Below, piece after piece: positions 53,365 to 64,000 of a DNA stretch of 64,000 nt (the first letter of the stretch is position 1; each line of letters starts with the position of its first letter). This DNA is from Strix aluco (taxonomy: Eukaryota; Chordata; Aves; Strigiformes; Strigidae). The notes beneath the pieces are model-generated. The model was not told the origin of the DNA and ran no database searches. It saw only the letters and a list, made by a program, of their open reading frames with translations. Made by a program: the position numbers and the translations under genes. Location of the stretch: contig NC_133932.1 in assembly GCF_031877795.1 (NCBI RefSeq), positions 20,400,180 to 20,464,179 of the forward strand, written 5' to 3'.

Positions 53365-56300
53365 TGCCCCCATCTTGGTTTCTCTCTCCCCTCCTATTTC
53401 AGCATTCGTACACCACAGCCTGAGCGGAGCCCCCAGCCGTTACTGGGAGGCTTTGCCTATACACCTGCCCTGTCTTTCCATGTTTCAGGTCAGGGTTCTC
53501 CCCACAGCCCCCAGCCTGGCCCAGCTCAGCGCTCTGGTGACCCCGGCCTCTTCCAAACCAGGGCTAGTCCTTGCTATGTCCAGTGGTGCTGCTTTACGTT
53601 GCATCTCGAGGCACTTGGTGATCCCTTTGCCTCGCTTTATCCTTTATTTTTAATGGTGGTGAGGCAGCTGAGGGCTTACAGCAAATGGGCGAGGAAGGGA
53701 CAGCAGCAGGAAGCAGGAGCAAGAAACAGGATTGAGCATGGCCGGGGTTGCATTTTGCGGAGGCCAAACCTTGTTAACTGACCGGCAGTCACTTGATGTG
53801 ATGCAGTCCAGGTCTCCAGAGCGCCGGTTCACCCCAGAAGGTGAACCCCAGAGCCTCTTACACAAAGGGAAAAAAAAAAATCCCCCCCATGCCTATGAGA
53901 GAAAGCAGTGGTAGTTTTTGAGCTGCAGCCCTGGGGGATTTCAGGGCAATCACAAATGTAGCGCTGGGTCAGAGCAGAGTCCCTGGGGAATTTGGGGGCA
54001 AGTGAGAGTGGGGGGCTGGAGCGGGGCCCTGGGGGATTTCAGGTAGCTGAGAGCGCAGGACTGCATGGGAGCGTCCGCCCCAGCGGCTGCGGCAGTTTGG
54101 CATGCCGTGCCCATTCGGATGTATCTGCTGCTCCTCTGCACCCTGCTGCAAATGTGGAGATTGAGAAGCATCTGGTAGAGAAAATAGTAACAGAAAAGGA
54201 AGTGGGAAAATAAGCTACTGGTGTCTCAGCACTGCCACCTTTTCTGCTTCTCTACTTCATTTTGGTTTATATAGAACGGCTCTGAATTTACTAAGGTTGG
54301 CACAATGCTTAAAAGCAAAGCAGGGTTTTTCTCTCCTAAGGTTTGGGCCTGCGAGAGGGAAAACCCCTCCCCCTTTGGCTGGCTATCTGTGAGGAACGGC
54401 TTCTGCTGCAGCCCGGAGGGCAGAGGAGCAGAGAGGGTAGTTGCAGGGTTCCCCAAACGGACAGGAAGGTGGGAGAACGCCTCCGTATCAGCACAAAATG
54501 CCTGTGACACTGAGATCTTCAGATCTCATAATTGTTTCCTAGTTCCTGAGCTCTTTCAGCTTCCTAAAAACTGAAACCAAGACATGCGATGCAGTTAAGT
54601 GACATCTGAGATACGTCACAGAAAAACGTCAAGGGCTGCTCGCTGACAGACGGCGGACGATGAGCCAGCAGCAGGAACCAGCAGCAGGAGCCTGCAAACT
54701 TGGTGTGGGCAGAGCAGCATTCTTCAGGCTTGAATGCATGCATTGATCCCAAAGGGATCTGCTTGTGCGAGTCCCACGGGATGCCCTTGAGGTGGGCAAG
54801 GAGAGCACTCTCCATCAGGGAGCACCTCCAGCTCCGAGATGGTGCAGGGCAGCGTTGTGGGGTGCAGTCACCCCATGGCATGAGGAGGCAGGTACGACCT
54901 CTCCCCATTTGCAAGGTTGGCCTTCTGGTGCTAAGCCATGCAAAGAGTTAAAGACTCACCATGTTGCACCTTTCTGGGGTTTTTGTTGTGTTTTTTTTTT
55001 AAAAATAAAAATTTAAGCTGCGGTGCACCAATGGCCATGATATGCCTTCTGGAAAGTACCACCTTGGAACAGCCTGCTGACATGCCCCTGCCATGTGTTG
55101 GACACTGTGGTTAGCACTTGCTTAGACTCAGAATTTTCCTTCATATTCATCTGGAAAAAACGGGTAATTCTTTCTGACTAAAAAAAATGTGCCTTTCTAG
55201 ATAAGCCCAATGTTGAGGGCTCCTATTTGGAGGGGCTGTGAAGGGTAACATTGCAGCACTGGAGCTATGTACTGGATTAGACCCTGTAAGACATTTCCTC
55301 ACATGAGACCTTCTGGTCAAGAGCTGGAAGAAGGTGAACATTAAAAATGCACAGTGCACCCTCTTAAACATGGCAGTGCCTCTCTGTTCTAGATCCTACG
55401 GCTGTACCCAAAACAGGACTGCAAGGGAACATCTGGAATTCTCATTTTTCACCTCCCCTATTCATCTTCTCTTTGCCCCCCACGTTCAAAGGTGGCTTTC
55501 CACAGGATCTTCTGGGGCCCTCGACCATGTTCATTTTGGACCAGTCCCAACCTCTTAACAGTCTCTTATTCTTTTAATAGCACTTTTTTCTCTCTAAGGG
55601 CAGCAGGCACTTTTTTGAGTGGGGAATATTTCTGGGCTTACCCTAATTCTCAGTCCCCAGGTGCATGTCTGTCACTCACCAGTAAATAGTAATACACTAG
55701 AACAGGGGCATTCAAAGCAGGGGCAGCAAATGCCACATGAGGTCTGCTCAGGACCCGGCTGCAGCGATTGCTGGTGAGGCAGCGGTGCATGACCCCGCAT
55801 GCGTGTGCGAGGGAAACGCTCGCTGTTGCAGGATGCTCGGGGCTGCTGCACTTGCTTTCTTCAGCTAACCCTGGGGGGGTGGTGACCCTCACTTGTTGCC
55901 TGACTTCACATGTAATGACGTGGGGGGCGGAGGGGGGAGGCTTGCCTCTGAGGAACAGCCAAAAAAGGTGGTGGGAGCCTTGTCTGCAAACACAGCCTGT
56001 GCCTGGGGCAAAGCCGGTCACAGACATGCTTTTGCCTAGACATGGGATCATTGCAGGAATAGCGAGAGAAGTTTTGTAGGGCTTGGCTGAAGAAAGTTTT
56101 GGAGATGGCAGCAGAAGACGTGCCTCTGGGCGACCAACTTGGTTTTAGGGAATACTGGACTTTGGCCTCTCATTCAAGAAATCAGGCTTCATTGGAGAAA
56201 TATCTGCCTTTTTCTTTCCAGGCTTGCCTCCTTCCACAAACTGTCTGAAAGCGTGTCTGGCTCGCTGCCCAGGGTGAAAGGGAAAAGGTGGAAAATTGAT

Positions 56301-59300
56301 GTGATCTGTTCTTTGTGGCATCTACCACTCTCCTCAGGATGCTTCCAAAAGCCCTCTTTAACACAGATTTTAAAAGAAAAAATTAAAAAATACAAAACCC
56401 CTGCACCGAGTCTAACTGTTTCAAATAACCATAATCTGCAGGGTAGAAGATAAGCAGGATAATTGCTTTACCACAGAGAGTCACTGCAACGCTGCCTTGG
56501 GACAAGCAGCAAGGTCAGTGACACAGGGAACATCTCCTGGGTGAGCTGAGGGCTGTCTCCCACGTCCACATCTAGCAAAAGGAACTGCAAACTCGTTTTT
56601 ACTACCCCTCCATTAGGTTTATAGCTGGCATGTTGGTAAATGGGAGTGTGTGGGGATAGAGACCGCCCAAGCAGGCTGCAAGTCCTGCTTTCAAACCTGG
56701 GGACATCAGTGAAGCAGTCCTGTCCAGCTCCTGTGGACCTAGGGTTTGACTCGAGCGGTGACTCCGAGGCACCAGGACTGGCAGGCCTGTTGAACCTTGA
56801 TGTAAATCAAGTGACATTTTCATTTTTGTTTGTGTGCCAGTGCTGGCACTGTGCTCCCTACCTGCAGGGTGATGGTGTCTGCAGGCCTGCTTTGCTGTCC
56901 CTTCTGTCACTTTCTTTCCATGAGCTGCTGACAATTGTGTCCATGTCCTTTCTTGAGCGTATCGGGGCAGGGGGACTGGGGGACCTCATCAGAGGGGTGT
57001 CATGCCTGCAAACAGGGGGGCCCATCAAGCCTGCTTTACAACCACTCTCAACTCACAGCCACCGGCAGGCTAAATTTGGAGGTTCTTGGCACTTGCCAAT
57101 GAAGATAAACCCTAGTGGGATGTGGTGGGTTAAACGTGGCCAGCTGCTTGGCGATGGGAGAGGAGGAGATTTCATCATGCTACAGGTTTTGAGACAGTGA
57201 TACTTTTCCTGCATTGCAGAAGCAGCAGTGTTTAAAGTGTTAAACCTGTTTTTTGCTTTGAGGGCAGGTTTCTTCTTTCTGTGTGAAAAGATACAGTCTG
57301 GGAAACATAATTGCGATCTGTGCTGTGGAAAAGGTGTGTCAGGTGCAAGGAATATGAAGAACAGCCACAGGAGAGGGAGTTCAGCCTTCTGGAACAGAAA
57401 GCACAGTGTGTCTTGCAGTCCCAGGTGTGGCTCTACTGAGGCTCCTGGTGTTGCAACAGCAGCAGATGTGGCCAAGTGTGTGTGGTTCATACAGGCAATG
57501 TGTGCTTCCACACTACAGCGGAGGCAAATTAACTACTGGGCTCCTCCAAAAACTACTGCTCCGCTTCCCCTCCAGCTTTCCCTCCTCCCAGCTGCATGCA
57601 TCTGCCTCCTGGTATGACGGTCATCTGCCTGCCACGTAAAGCCCATTTGGCCCTCAATCCTGCCAAAATAGAGTTAGGTGAAGGTTAGTAGTGTAAAAAT
57701 AAGGGTGGGAAAGGAACTAGGCTGGGGAGTAGGGTCTCAGCTGTCTTCTGCCAGCAGGTTGTAAGTGTGTTCAAGGTGTCTAAGGAAATCACAGGTTGTG
57801 TACAGGCATGAAAGCTAAACCTGAGGGAGGAAGAGCTGGAGACACTAGCTGAGATCTGAGGAAGCAGGTGAATGGGAATGGTGCTCTCAGAAATTCCTGT
57901 TAGCTTATCAGGGAGTGCTTATAGCACCAGGACGTGCCAGGCTGAAGGATAACTTTCCTCAGCTTGAATGACTTAAACTGAGACTAAGCAAAATGCTAGG
58001 TAATATAGGTTAGGAAAAGCCCTGTGGTGGCTTTGAGTTATTTGATTGGGTGGTTATTTTCCACCACAGGGATTTCTCTGATGTGGGGTTGTGACCTGAA
58101 CCTTCTCTCCTGCCTTTCTCTTCTGGCTATTTCTTCACCAGCTCCCTCTAAAACACTTCTGTTCCTAGGAATGACTCCTACTTTTGGCCATATACCAAGA
58201 GAACAAAGGGCCATGAGAATTAGTGGGAAAGGGCTTAGGGACAGCAAAACATGACATTTGAAAGGTTACTTCTGCATTTGATTCTTCATGAATTAGATTT
58301 CAGAGAATTGGGAAGTACTGGTGTGTGACAGAAGAGGAACGTATGAACAAGACCACTGAATGCTCTGTTTTATCCATTGGTTTGACAAGGCTTAAAAATA
58401 TCTGCCTGTTTCCTTGCTGTACTTACGCACTGTGTGTGATGCAATTCGATGGTGGCATTGCCTTGATGCGTGGAGAAGTCCTTCCAGAAGGAGGAGCGGG
58501 GAGATGTTGCAAGGACATGGACCGCTGGCCTCCCCGCTTCCGGCTTCACCCTCACCCCGTGCACGTACCCAGACTCTCAGGGCAATGAAGCCTTTGGAGG
58601 AGACCACCAAAGACACCACTGTGCTGTGGTTAGCCCTCCTGTGTGTTCCCACAATGGCCCTGGTCTGGCAGAAAGGATGGGCAAGCCCTTGACAGCATTC
58701 GCTAGGCAAAGGAAGCTGCTAACTGTGAAACCTCTTGCTCTTAAAACTGATACACCAGTTGAGATCTGGGAGGAGAAGGTCTGTCACTGAGCTGCCAGGT
58801 ATGTAGCTGCTCAAAGCTGCAAGACAGTGTAAGAGGATCTGGTTTGGGGAAAAAAACCAGACATACTTATTGGTGATATATGTCAGACCACGTGTTGTCA
58901 AAAGTCAGTTGAAAGTTAAGAAAATCACAACTCCAGGAAACAGAGAGAGGCATGGGAATAAGGATGCTGCCCCTACTGTAGGTCCAGTACTGCAGTGGTC
59001 CATACCCCCCCAAAGACAGTGGCTCTGCACCGCCTGCCAGCAGTCACTTCTGCTTGGGACAGAGGAGAAAATAACACTTGTACTTCCATTCTGTATCAAA
59101 GACCCCTCCCCTGTGCTTCACCCCAAACCCTCAGCAGCAGGGGCGCAGAACGGCTTCTTGTTTGACATGGATGTGACAAGGGCATGAGCTCAGGGGTCAG
59201 GCTTCATGTCAGAGCAGACATTTTCTGGGTGTGGGAAACGTGTTGGTCTCCGGTCTGTCAAAGCCACTGTCATGCTGGAGTAGCTGGGGAGCTGTAAGAG

Positions 59301-59799
59301 GCAGAGGAGTGTGAGATCTTTTTTCTTGCTGTTCTTGCATCTGCTTGCACTGGGACTGGTGCTTGGGAAGTGAAATGTTGCTTATCCCGTCCTCAGTCTC
59401 CAGAGCCTTCTCATTTTTTTCCACTGAATATCCCTGACATGCCAGCTGCTTTGATATAACCTAGCCATGCGTGGCTTAAGTCGTCTTGGCTGCGATACTG
59501 AAACCTGTGAGGCCACTCTTGAACTGACACAAATGTGTCCAGCCATAAACGAGGCTGATATGAGGAACCTGTAGGTGTCTTGTGCTGTGGCCAGGAGGAA
59601 GCAAACCAGAAGAGCTGATGGTGCTCCTTGCTGAAAAGGGAGCAGTTGTATGTGAGGGTGGTGGTAGGCGAAAATGAGGGGCAACATAATCCCCAAGCTC
59701 AGGAACTGACATGTGAAAACACAGTCCAGTGGTAGGAATTTCTACCGGCAGAGAGGACTGTAGCAAAGGTGATTGCTATCATTAAGAAACCAAGGCTGG

Positions 59800-60345
59800 A
59801 GAGGTATGTGAGGTGGGATCTCCAAGCAGCCAGCTAGCCTGACATCCCTAAATGGGAAATGAGATAAAGTGCAAAATGAGTTTGCCAAGGCTATCTCATG
59901 CCAGGCTATCGTAGTATGTTTATTTTGATAAGATAATTGACTGTGTAGACAGAAGACTTCAGAAAGGCAGTCCTTACAGTGCTACAGGCAAAGCCATTAA
60001 GCTGGAGAAACAGGGGATTAATGTGAGTGTTGTAAGGGTTTACCTAAAGAAAGGATGTCAGGAGGTTGTGCCTCAAGGGAAGTGAGCAGGGTGGAAGGGG
60101 TTTATTAATGATGCTCCTCAAAGGGGAGATCTTGTTTACCCAGCAGGAAAACAAGCTCTAATCACATTCAGTCAGATTTGAAGGGCTAGTCACTGCAGAG
60201 ATTGCTCAGGCTACAGCACAAGAAGAGCTGATGGCACCAAGGGCTGGAATAGGGGGAACAGGATGAAAGTCAGCAGCACAAAGTGCAAGCTTGTGCATGC
60301 AGAGAATTGCTGTAAGATGTTTTGCTCCAAGCTTGTCCCCTGCCA
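59800..60345 (+). mobile_element. Ancient CR1 RT-region remnant
   Basis: The words occur in the order of older sauropsid CR1 reverse-transcriptase sequence: gataagataattgactgtgtagacagaag, then aggcagtccttacagtgctac, ggagaaacaggggattaatgtgag and gttgtgcctcaaggga. At the end come gggctggaataggg, aggatgaaagtcagcagcac and aaagtgcaagcttgtgcatg. It is full of substitutions and small indels and has no open frame. It is recognised from memory. Confidence 0.6.
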
Positions 60346-63300
60346 TTTAGAAACTACAGAAGGAGGGGAGTTTTGATTGTTTGATGCTGAGTTCTCACCA
60401 TAATGTAGCCAAGAAAAAGAAGAAGTTGACCACAGATGAGATCTCCCCAGCTGGTTTAAAGGCACTGTTGGGTGGCTATGGAGGCGCAGGGCACCTGCAG
60501 TGGGCATGCAGAGGGTGGCTCTGGGCAGCCGTGCCAGGCTGACAGAGGACAGGGCAGAGGGGACCAGGATGGGAAGAGAGCCCGCTATGCAGGGAGAGAC
60601 CAAACCAGCATGGCCAGCGCCCAGAGGTGTGCAGGAGCATGGCTGCTGGGTGGGAGAAACTCCATGGCAGTGACAACAGGGTGCTGATGCTGGAAAATGC
60701 ACAGTGCCAGTGCCTCACCAGGGTGTGGGGGCAGCAAGTCCAAGCCTGTGCCTCTCTACGAGCCCACTGCAAAGCCACACTCACCCGACAGGGTTGGCGA
60801 TGCCGGGTGTCCGCTGCTCAGTGTGCCACCTTACCCTGGGGCAAATATTTCCCATGGTAGCAGGGACAGGGCTGAGTGCTCGGGAGAGCTCTTCCAGACA
60901 TGTTTGCTTCAGATTTATTTCCAAAGGCAATCCTAGGGTTGCTGGTGGTGCTTGCAACCTTCTAAAATTCCTCACCGTAGTGCAGCCTTCTGAAGGTTGC
61001 GAACTTCTGAAAGCCAGGGCTTGTCTGTGGGATGCCGGAGAGGGAACCTGCGTGTATATGGGCATGGGAAGCACACCTGCCGAACAGGCCGAACACAGCC
61101 CCTGTGCTGTGGGATTGCTTTGTGTCTTCTCATGGCTTTTCATGAGCACATTTAGATCCCGGGCCTCGCATCAGTCTTCATCCTCTGCCTGTGCCCTAAG
61201 TGGAAGACAAGATATATTGATGGAGGAGCTGAATTCCACAGGCAGGCTGCCCTGAGCCTCACAACGAGTGGATGGTGCCTATGAAGGAAGGCACAACCAA
61301 GTAAAAGGTACCCGTGCCCCAGAGGTCCAAGGGTTTCCATCAAAAAAGTGTGATACCCATGTAATGGGGGATGTCCCATGGCTTGCACTTACAGAAAATC
61401 ACTCTTTTTTAGGTTCGAAGGGAAAAGAAAGAAACCAAAGCTGGACACCACATTTAGGCTTGAGGTTCAAATGTTTTCAGGTTTGGTTCTTGTTTTAGTC
61501 TTTGGGGGCTTTTGCTTTTGTTTGTTTTCTCCTGAACTCCCCCTCCCACCTTCAAATGTCAACCTGTCAGGTTTCTGGAATTGAGTCCTTTTGAGCTTTG
61601 CTTCCTGAAAGCCCTGAATTTGCACTTCCCGTGTTGCCATCTGATTTGTGTGTACACTAGAGTGAGCTACGTCTGTGGATGCATCCACAGCAAGGACAGA
61701 TACATAGCTGTCTCTGAATAAACAAATCTGCCAAAAAATGTTGTGTTTGGCAAAAAAACTGCTCCAATGTGAGGAGGGGCCAGTCCGTAGGTTGCCAGCA
61801 CAACCTTGTTACAGATGGAGGTTTTGGAGGCTTTATGTAGTGATCCCTCTACTGAGCACATGTAAATTGAAACCAGCTAATGCTTTTTAACACATATGGG
61901 CATATTTTTTCAAAGGATTGGAAAAAACAGGGGCCATGACAATGCTCTTCTGACCAATGAATTTCTTATTTCAATGCAGAAACAAGCCAAAGCCTGGTGA
62001 GGATATACAGACACAACCTCAGCACGAGGGAAAAAAGCTTATTATTTTCTTACTGTTAGTCTTTTCTTTTTTTTGGTGTATATTTTTAATATAAGATTTC
62101 ATATTTATATATAAAATTTCATCCCGGCAGAGCTAATGCCTTTAAAATGAAGCCTAACCACAACCAAAGCAGAGGATAACAATGCCTAGCAGCACTGATT
62201 ACAGGTAGTGCTTTCAGCCCTGCTTTTAATAGAGGGTATAATTCTGCTCTTCAGGCATGAATCCTGTTGAAATCAGCGTTGCATTATATACACAAATATG
62301 TGTCAGAATAGTATTCACACTTGCAAACACTGTTCTTGTCCATATGGGGAAATTGCAGGTAGGAAGCTGGGCTGTGAGGTAGCAGCATGCTCACTGATTC
62401 TCATTAACTCCTCATTTACATGCTCTTAGTGGGCACTGAGTGTGATTTCCCTTACTCCACTCTCAAAGACAGGAGAGGTCCGAACACAATGGTTTGGGTG
62501 ACATTATATACGACAGTTGGAGCTGATTTAATGCCCAGCTTTTGCCAACAGGGACCTGTCGCTTCTCTTTGTCCTCAGCCCACCAGATCCCACTGCTCAT
62601 GCTGGTTCTTGGGCTCATCTGATATTCCAGTGAATTGGTGCAACTCACAAAGATGGCCAAGAAAAGCAAGTTTATTTAATTTTTTTCTTTGCTGGGTTAG
62701 CATGTTGAACCAGATTCCAAGAGGGCACTGAGGGATAAATGTTCCAGGGTGAGATTTGTCCCTCTCTCTGATCATCCATATGGAAGTAATTCTCGGGATT
62801 TTTGCAAGCCTGTGTTTTAGAAACCAAGCACCATGCGAATCAACTGTGGATTACTAAAATCAAAACAACATTCTGACAAGCAAAACCCACTTACAGGTTG
62901 TCAGCCCTTAGTCGTATTGACAGATTCCTCAAGTTGTCAGGACAGATGCCCAGCAGACCTCATGTAGAAGGTAGATCTAAAGAGCTGCTTCTCAAACATG
63001 CTACTTCATACCTTGATTCACTCCTTTTACACATGCATTTTCATAGCCACATGTCATCGGGTTGAAACACATGCTTAAACATTTACTTGCTTGTGTTTGC
63101 ACTGTGCCAGTTTCTCATTGTCACTGTGCTTTTATGATTAGGACAGCTTGAACTTCATGGACCTCTACAAAGCCTCTAGGACTGAAGTCCTTAGACCTCA
63201 CCTCCATGTGGTGCACTCTGAAGCTGACTCAGAGGCTTACGCCTTTTTCCCCAGTGAATGCAAGGGCAGTCTCTGTTCCCCAGGTAACACAGAGCAATAC

Positions 63301-64000
63301 TGTCCTGTCTGGATAAGAACCAGATTGAAAATCATCTTCCCCATGATGCAGTGGCTTGTGCCAAATAGCAAAGTGCCTGATTAGGCAGGCTGTCCAGGGA
63401 CCCGGCTGTCCTCAGCTGCACTCTGGCACTGCTGATGCCCGGAGCAGGGAGCGCAGATGCCCTGCCTGCAGGGAGAGGCAGGGCTCCAGCAGCCCTCAGA
63501 GGTCAGGCAGGTCCCTTTTCAATGCTTGCCCATTGCTGCATTTAAATCTCTTCCATGTAATAGCACAAAAAAATTAATATACAGCCCAGGATGTACTACC
63601 AGGTGCTACGTTTCAGTGGTGTCTACCTGATCGCCTGCCGGGTGTGGCAGCCAGCGGCGTTGTCCCTGCTCTCTGTCCCGGGGCCACAGTGAAGGTAGTC
63701 AGGACAAGGACATCTCAGCCACAGTCATACCCCCACAGAGCTGCCGTGCCCTGCCAGCCTAAGCTGCTTGTGAAAACAGGACCAAGGCTTTCAGTCCCTT
63801 ACGAGCCAGAAGAAGCCTAAGATGCAACCAGCACAAATACTAACCTATAGCACAGCCAGCAACAGAGTCTGAGCCACCCATGTGCTGAAATAGCTGGCGC
63901 GAATGTTAAAAAAAAATAAAAATCGGCTCGTGTCTTCTAGTAGCCATGCCTGCTGCTGCCAAGAGCTGTGACTCCCTGGCAGGGAGGGCTGGCACAGCCA

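Larger units (their letters stand above)
53011..64000. other. Region right of the ADPRH promoter without a recognised gene
   Basis: About 11 kb without any exon I can defend on either strand. Apart from the G-rich tract at 53,335-53,364 and the CR1 remnant at 59.8-60.3 kb it looks like ordinary intergenic or intronic sequence. AT-rich stretches occur near 61,860-62,300. From the human gene order (CD80 is near ADPRH on the opposite strand) a CD80-like gene might start to the right, but no Ig exon of that type is visible here. Confidence 0.6.

Noticed and set aside
58588..58692. Short frame starting MKPLEETTKDTTVLWLALLC that looks like a signal peptide, considered as a CD80-type first exon
   Set aside because: No good splice donor follows before its stop and no Ig exon is seen downstream in the window.
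60704..61255. Plus-strand frame of 183 codons right of ADPRH
   Set aside because: Composition and sequence look random, with no recognisable domain and no neighbouring exon.

Overview
The window is a piece of a vertebrate nuclear genome, almost certainly from a bird. It has intron-split genes with GT-AG splice sites and a CpG-island promoter. Its recognisable interspersed repeats are CR1 retrotransposons, one with the avian-type 3' end that reads as 'tttgggttggaagggacc' on the + strand. I recognise two protein-coding genes; about 6 percent of the window is coding.

Layout. Positions 1-41,500 (+ strand) hold the 3' part of IGSF3, a type I membrane protein built from V-type immunoglobulin domains (the EWI/IgV family with PTGFRN, IGSF8 and CD101). 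Eight coding exons are visible: seven Ig-domain exons matching Ig2 to Ig8 of the mammalian protein, and a last exon with the transmembrane segment, cytoplasmic tail and a long 3' UTR. The signal peptide and Ig1 exons lie to the left of the window. The Ig exons all have phase 1 on both sides. They fall in two clusters (Ig2-5 at 5.6-13.3 kb and Ig6-8 at 30.4-37.8 kb) separated by a 17.1-kb intron. That intron holds motif-level candidates for regulatory elements: a tandem RFX X-box, paired AP-1 sites and a CTCF-like core.

Positions 41,770-53,000 (- strand) hold ADPRH (ARH1), the ADP-ribosylarginine hydrolase, in three coding exons that give a 357-residue product with the catalytic Asp pairs at residues 55/56 and 302/304. 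Its promoter is a CpG island at about 52.5-53.0 kb. An upstream exon in that island can splice in frame to the first coding exon and would add a basic-hydrophobic N-terminus of 41 residues; this is the most interesting gene-level observation here. IGSF3 and ADPRH are convergent, with predicted poly(A) sites only a few hundred bases apart. From memory, they lie on different chromosomes in human.

Positions 53,000-64,000 hold no coding exon I can recognise, only an old CR1 remnant on the + strand and a G-rich tract.

Repeats: two CR1 copies on the - strand (33.8-35.3 kb, internally deleted, with a (TAGAA)n microsatellite grown from its tail; and 49.5-50.7 kb), two more diverged CR1 remnants (45 kb and 59.8-60.3 kb), a probable MIR-like SINE at 25.7 kb, and short simple repeats. 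The two genes are not known to act together: IGSF3 is a surface adhesion-type protein and ADPRH is an enzyme that removes ADP-ribose from arginine. I found no tRNA, rRNA, CRISPR array or viral gene, and no clearly new multi-gene system.
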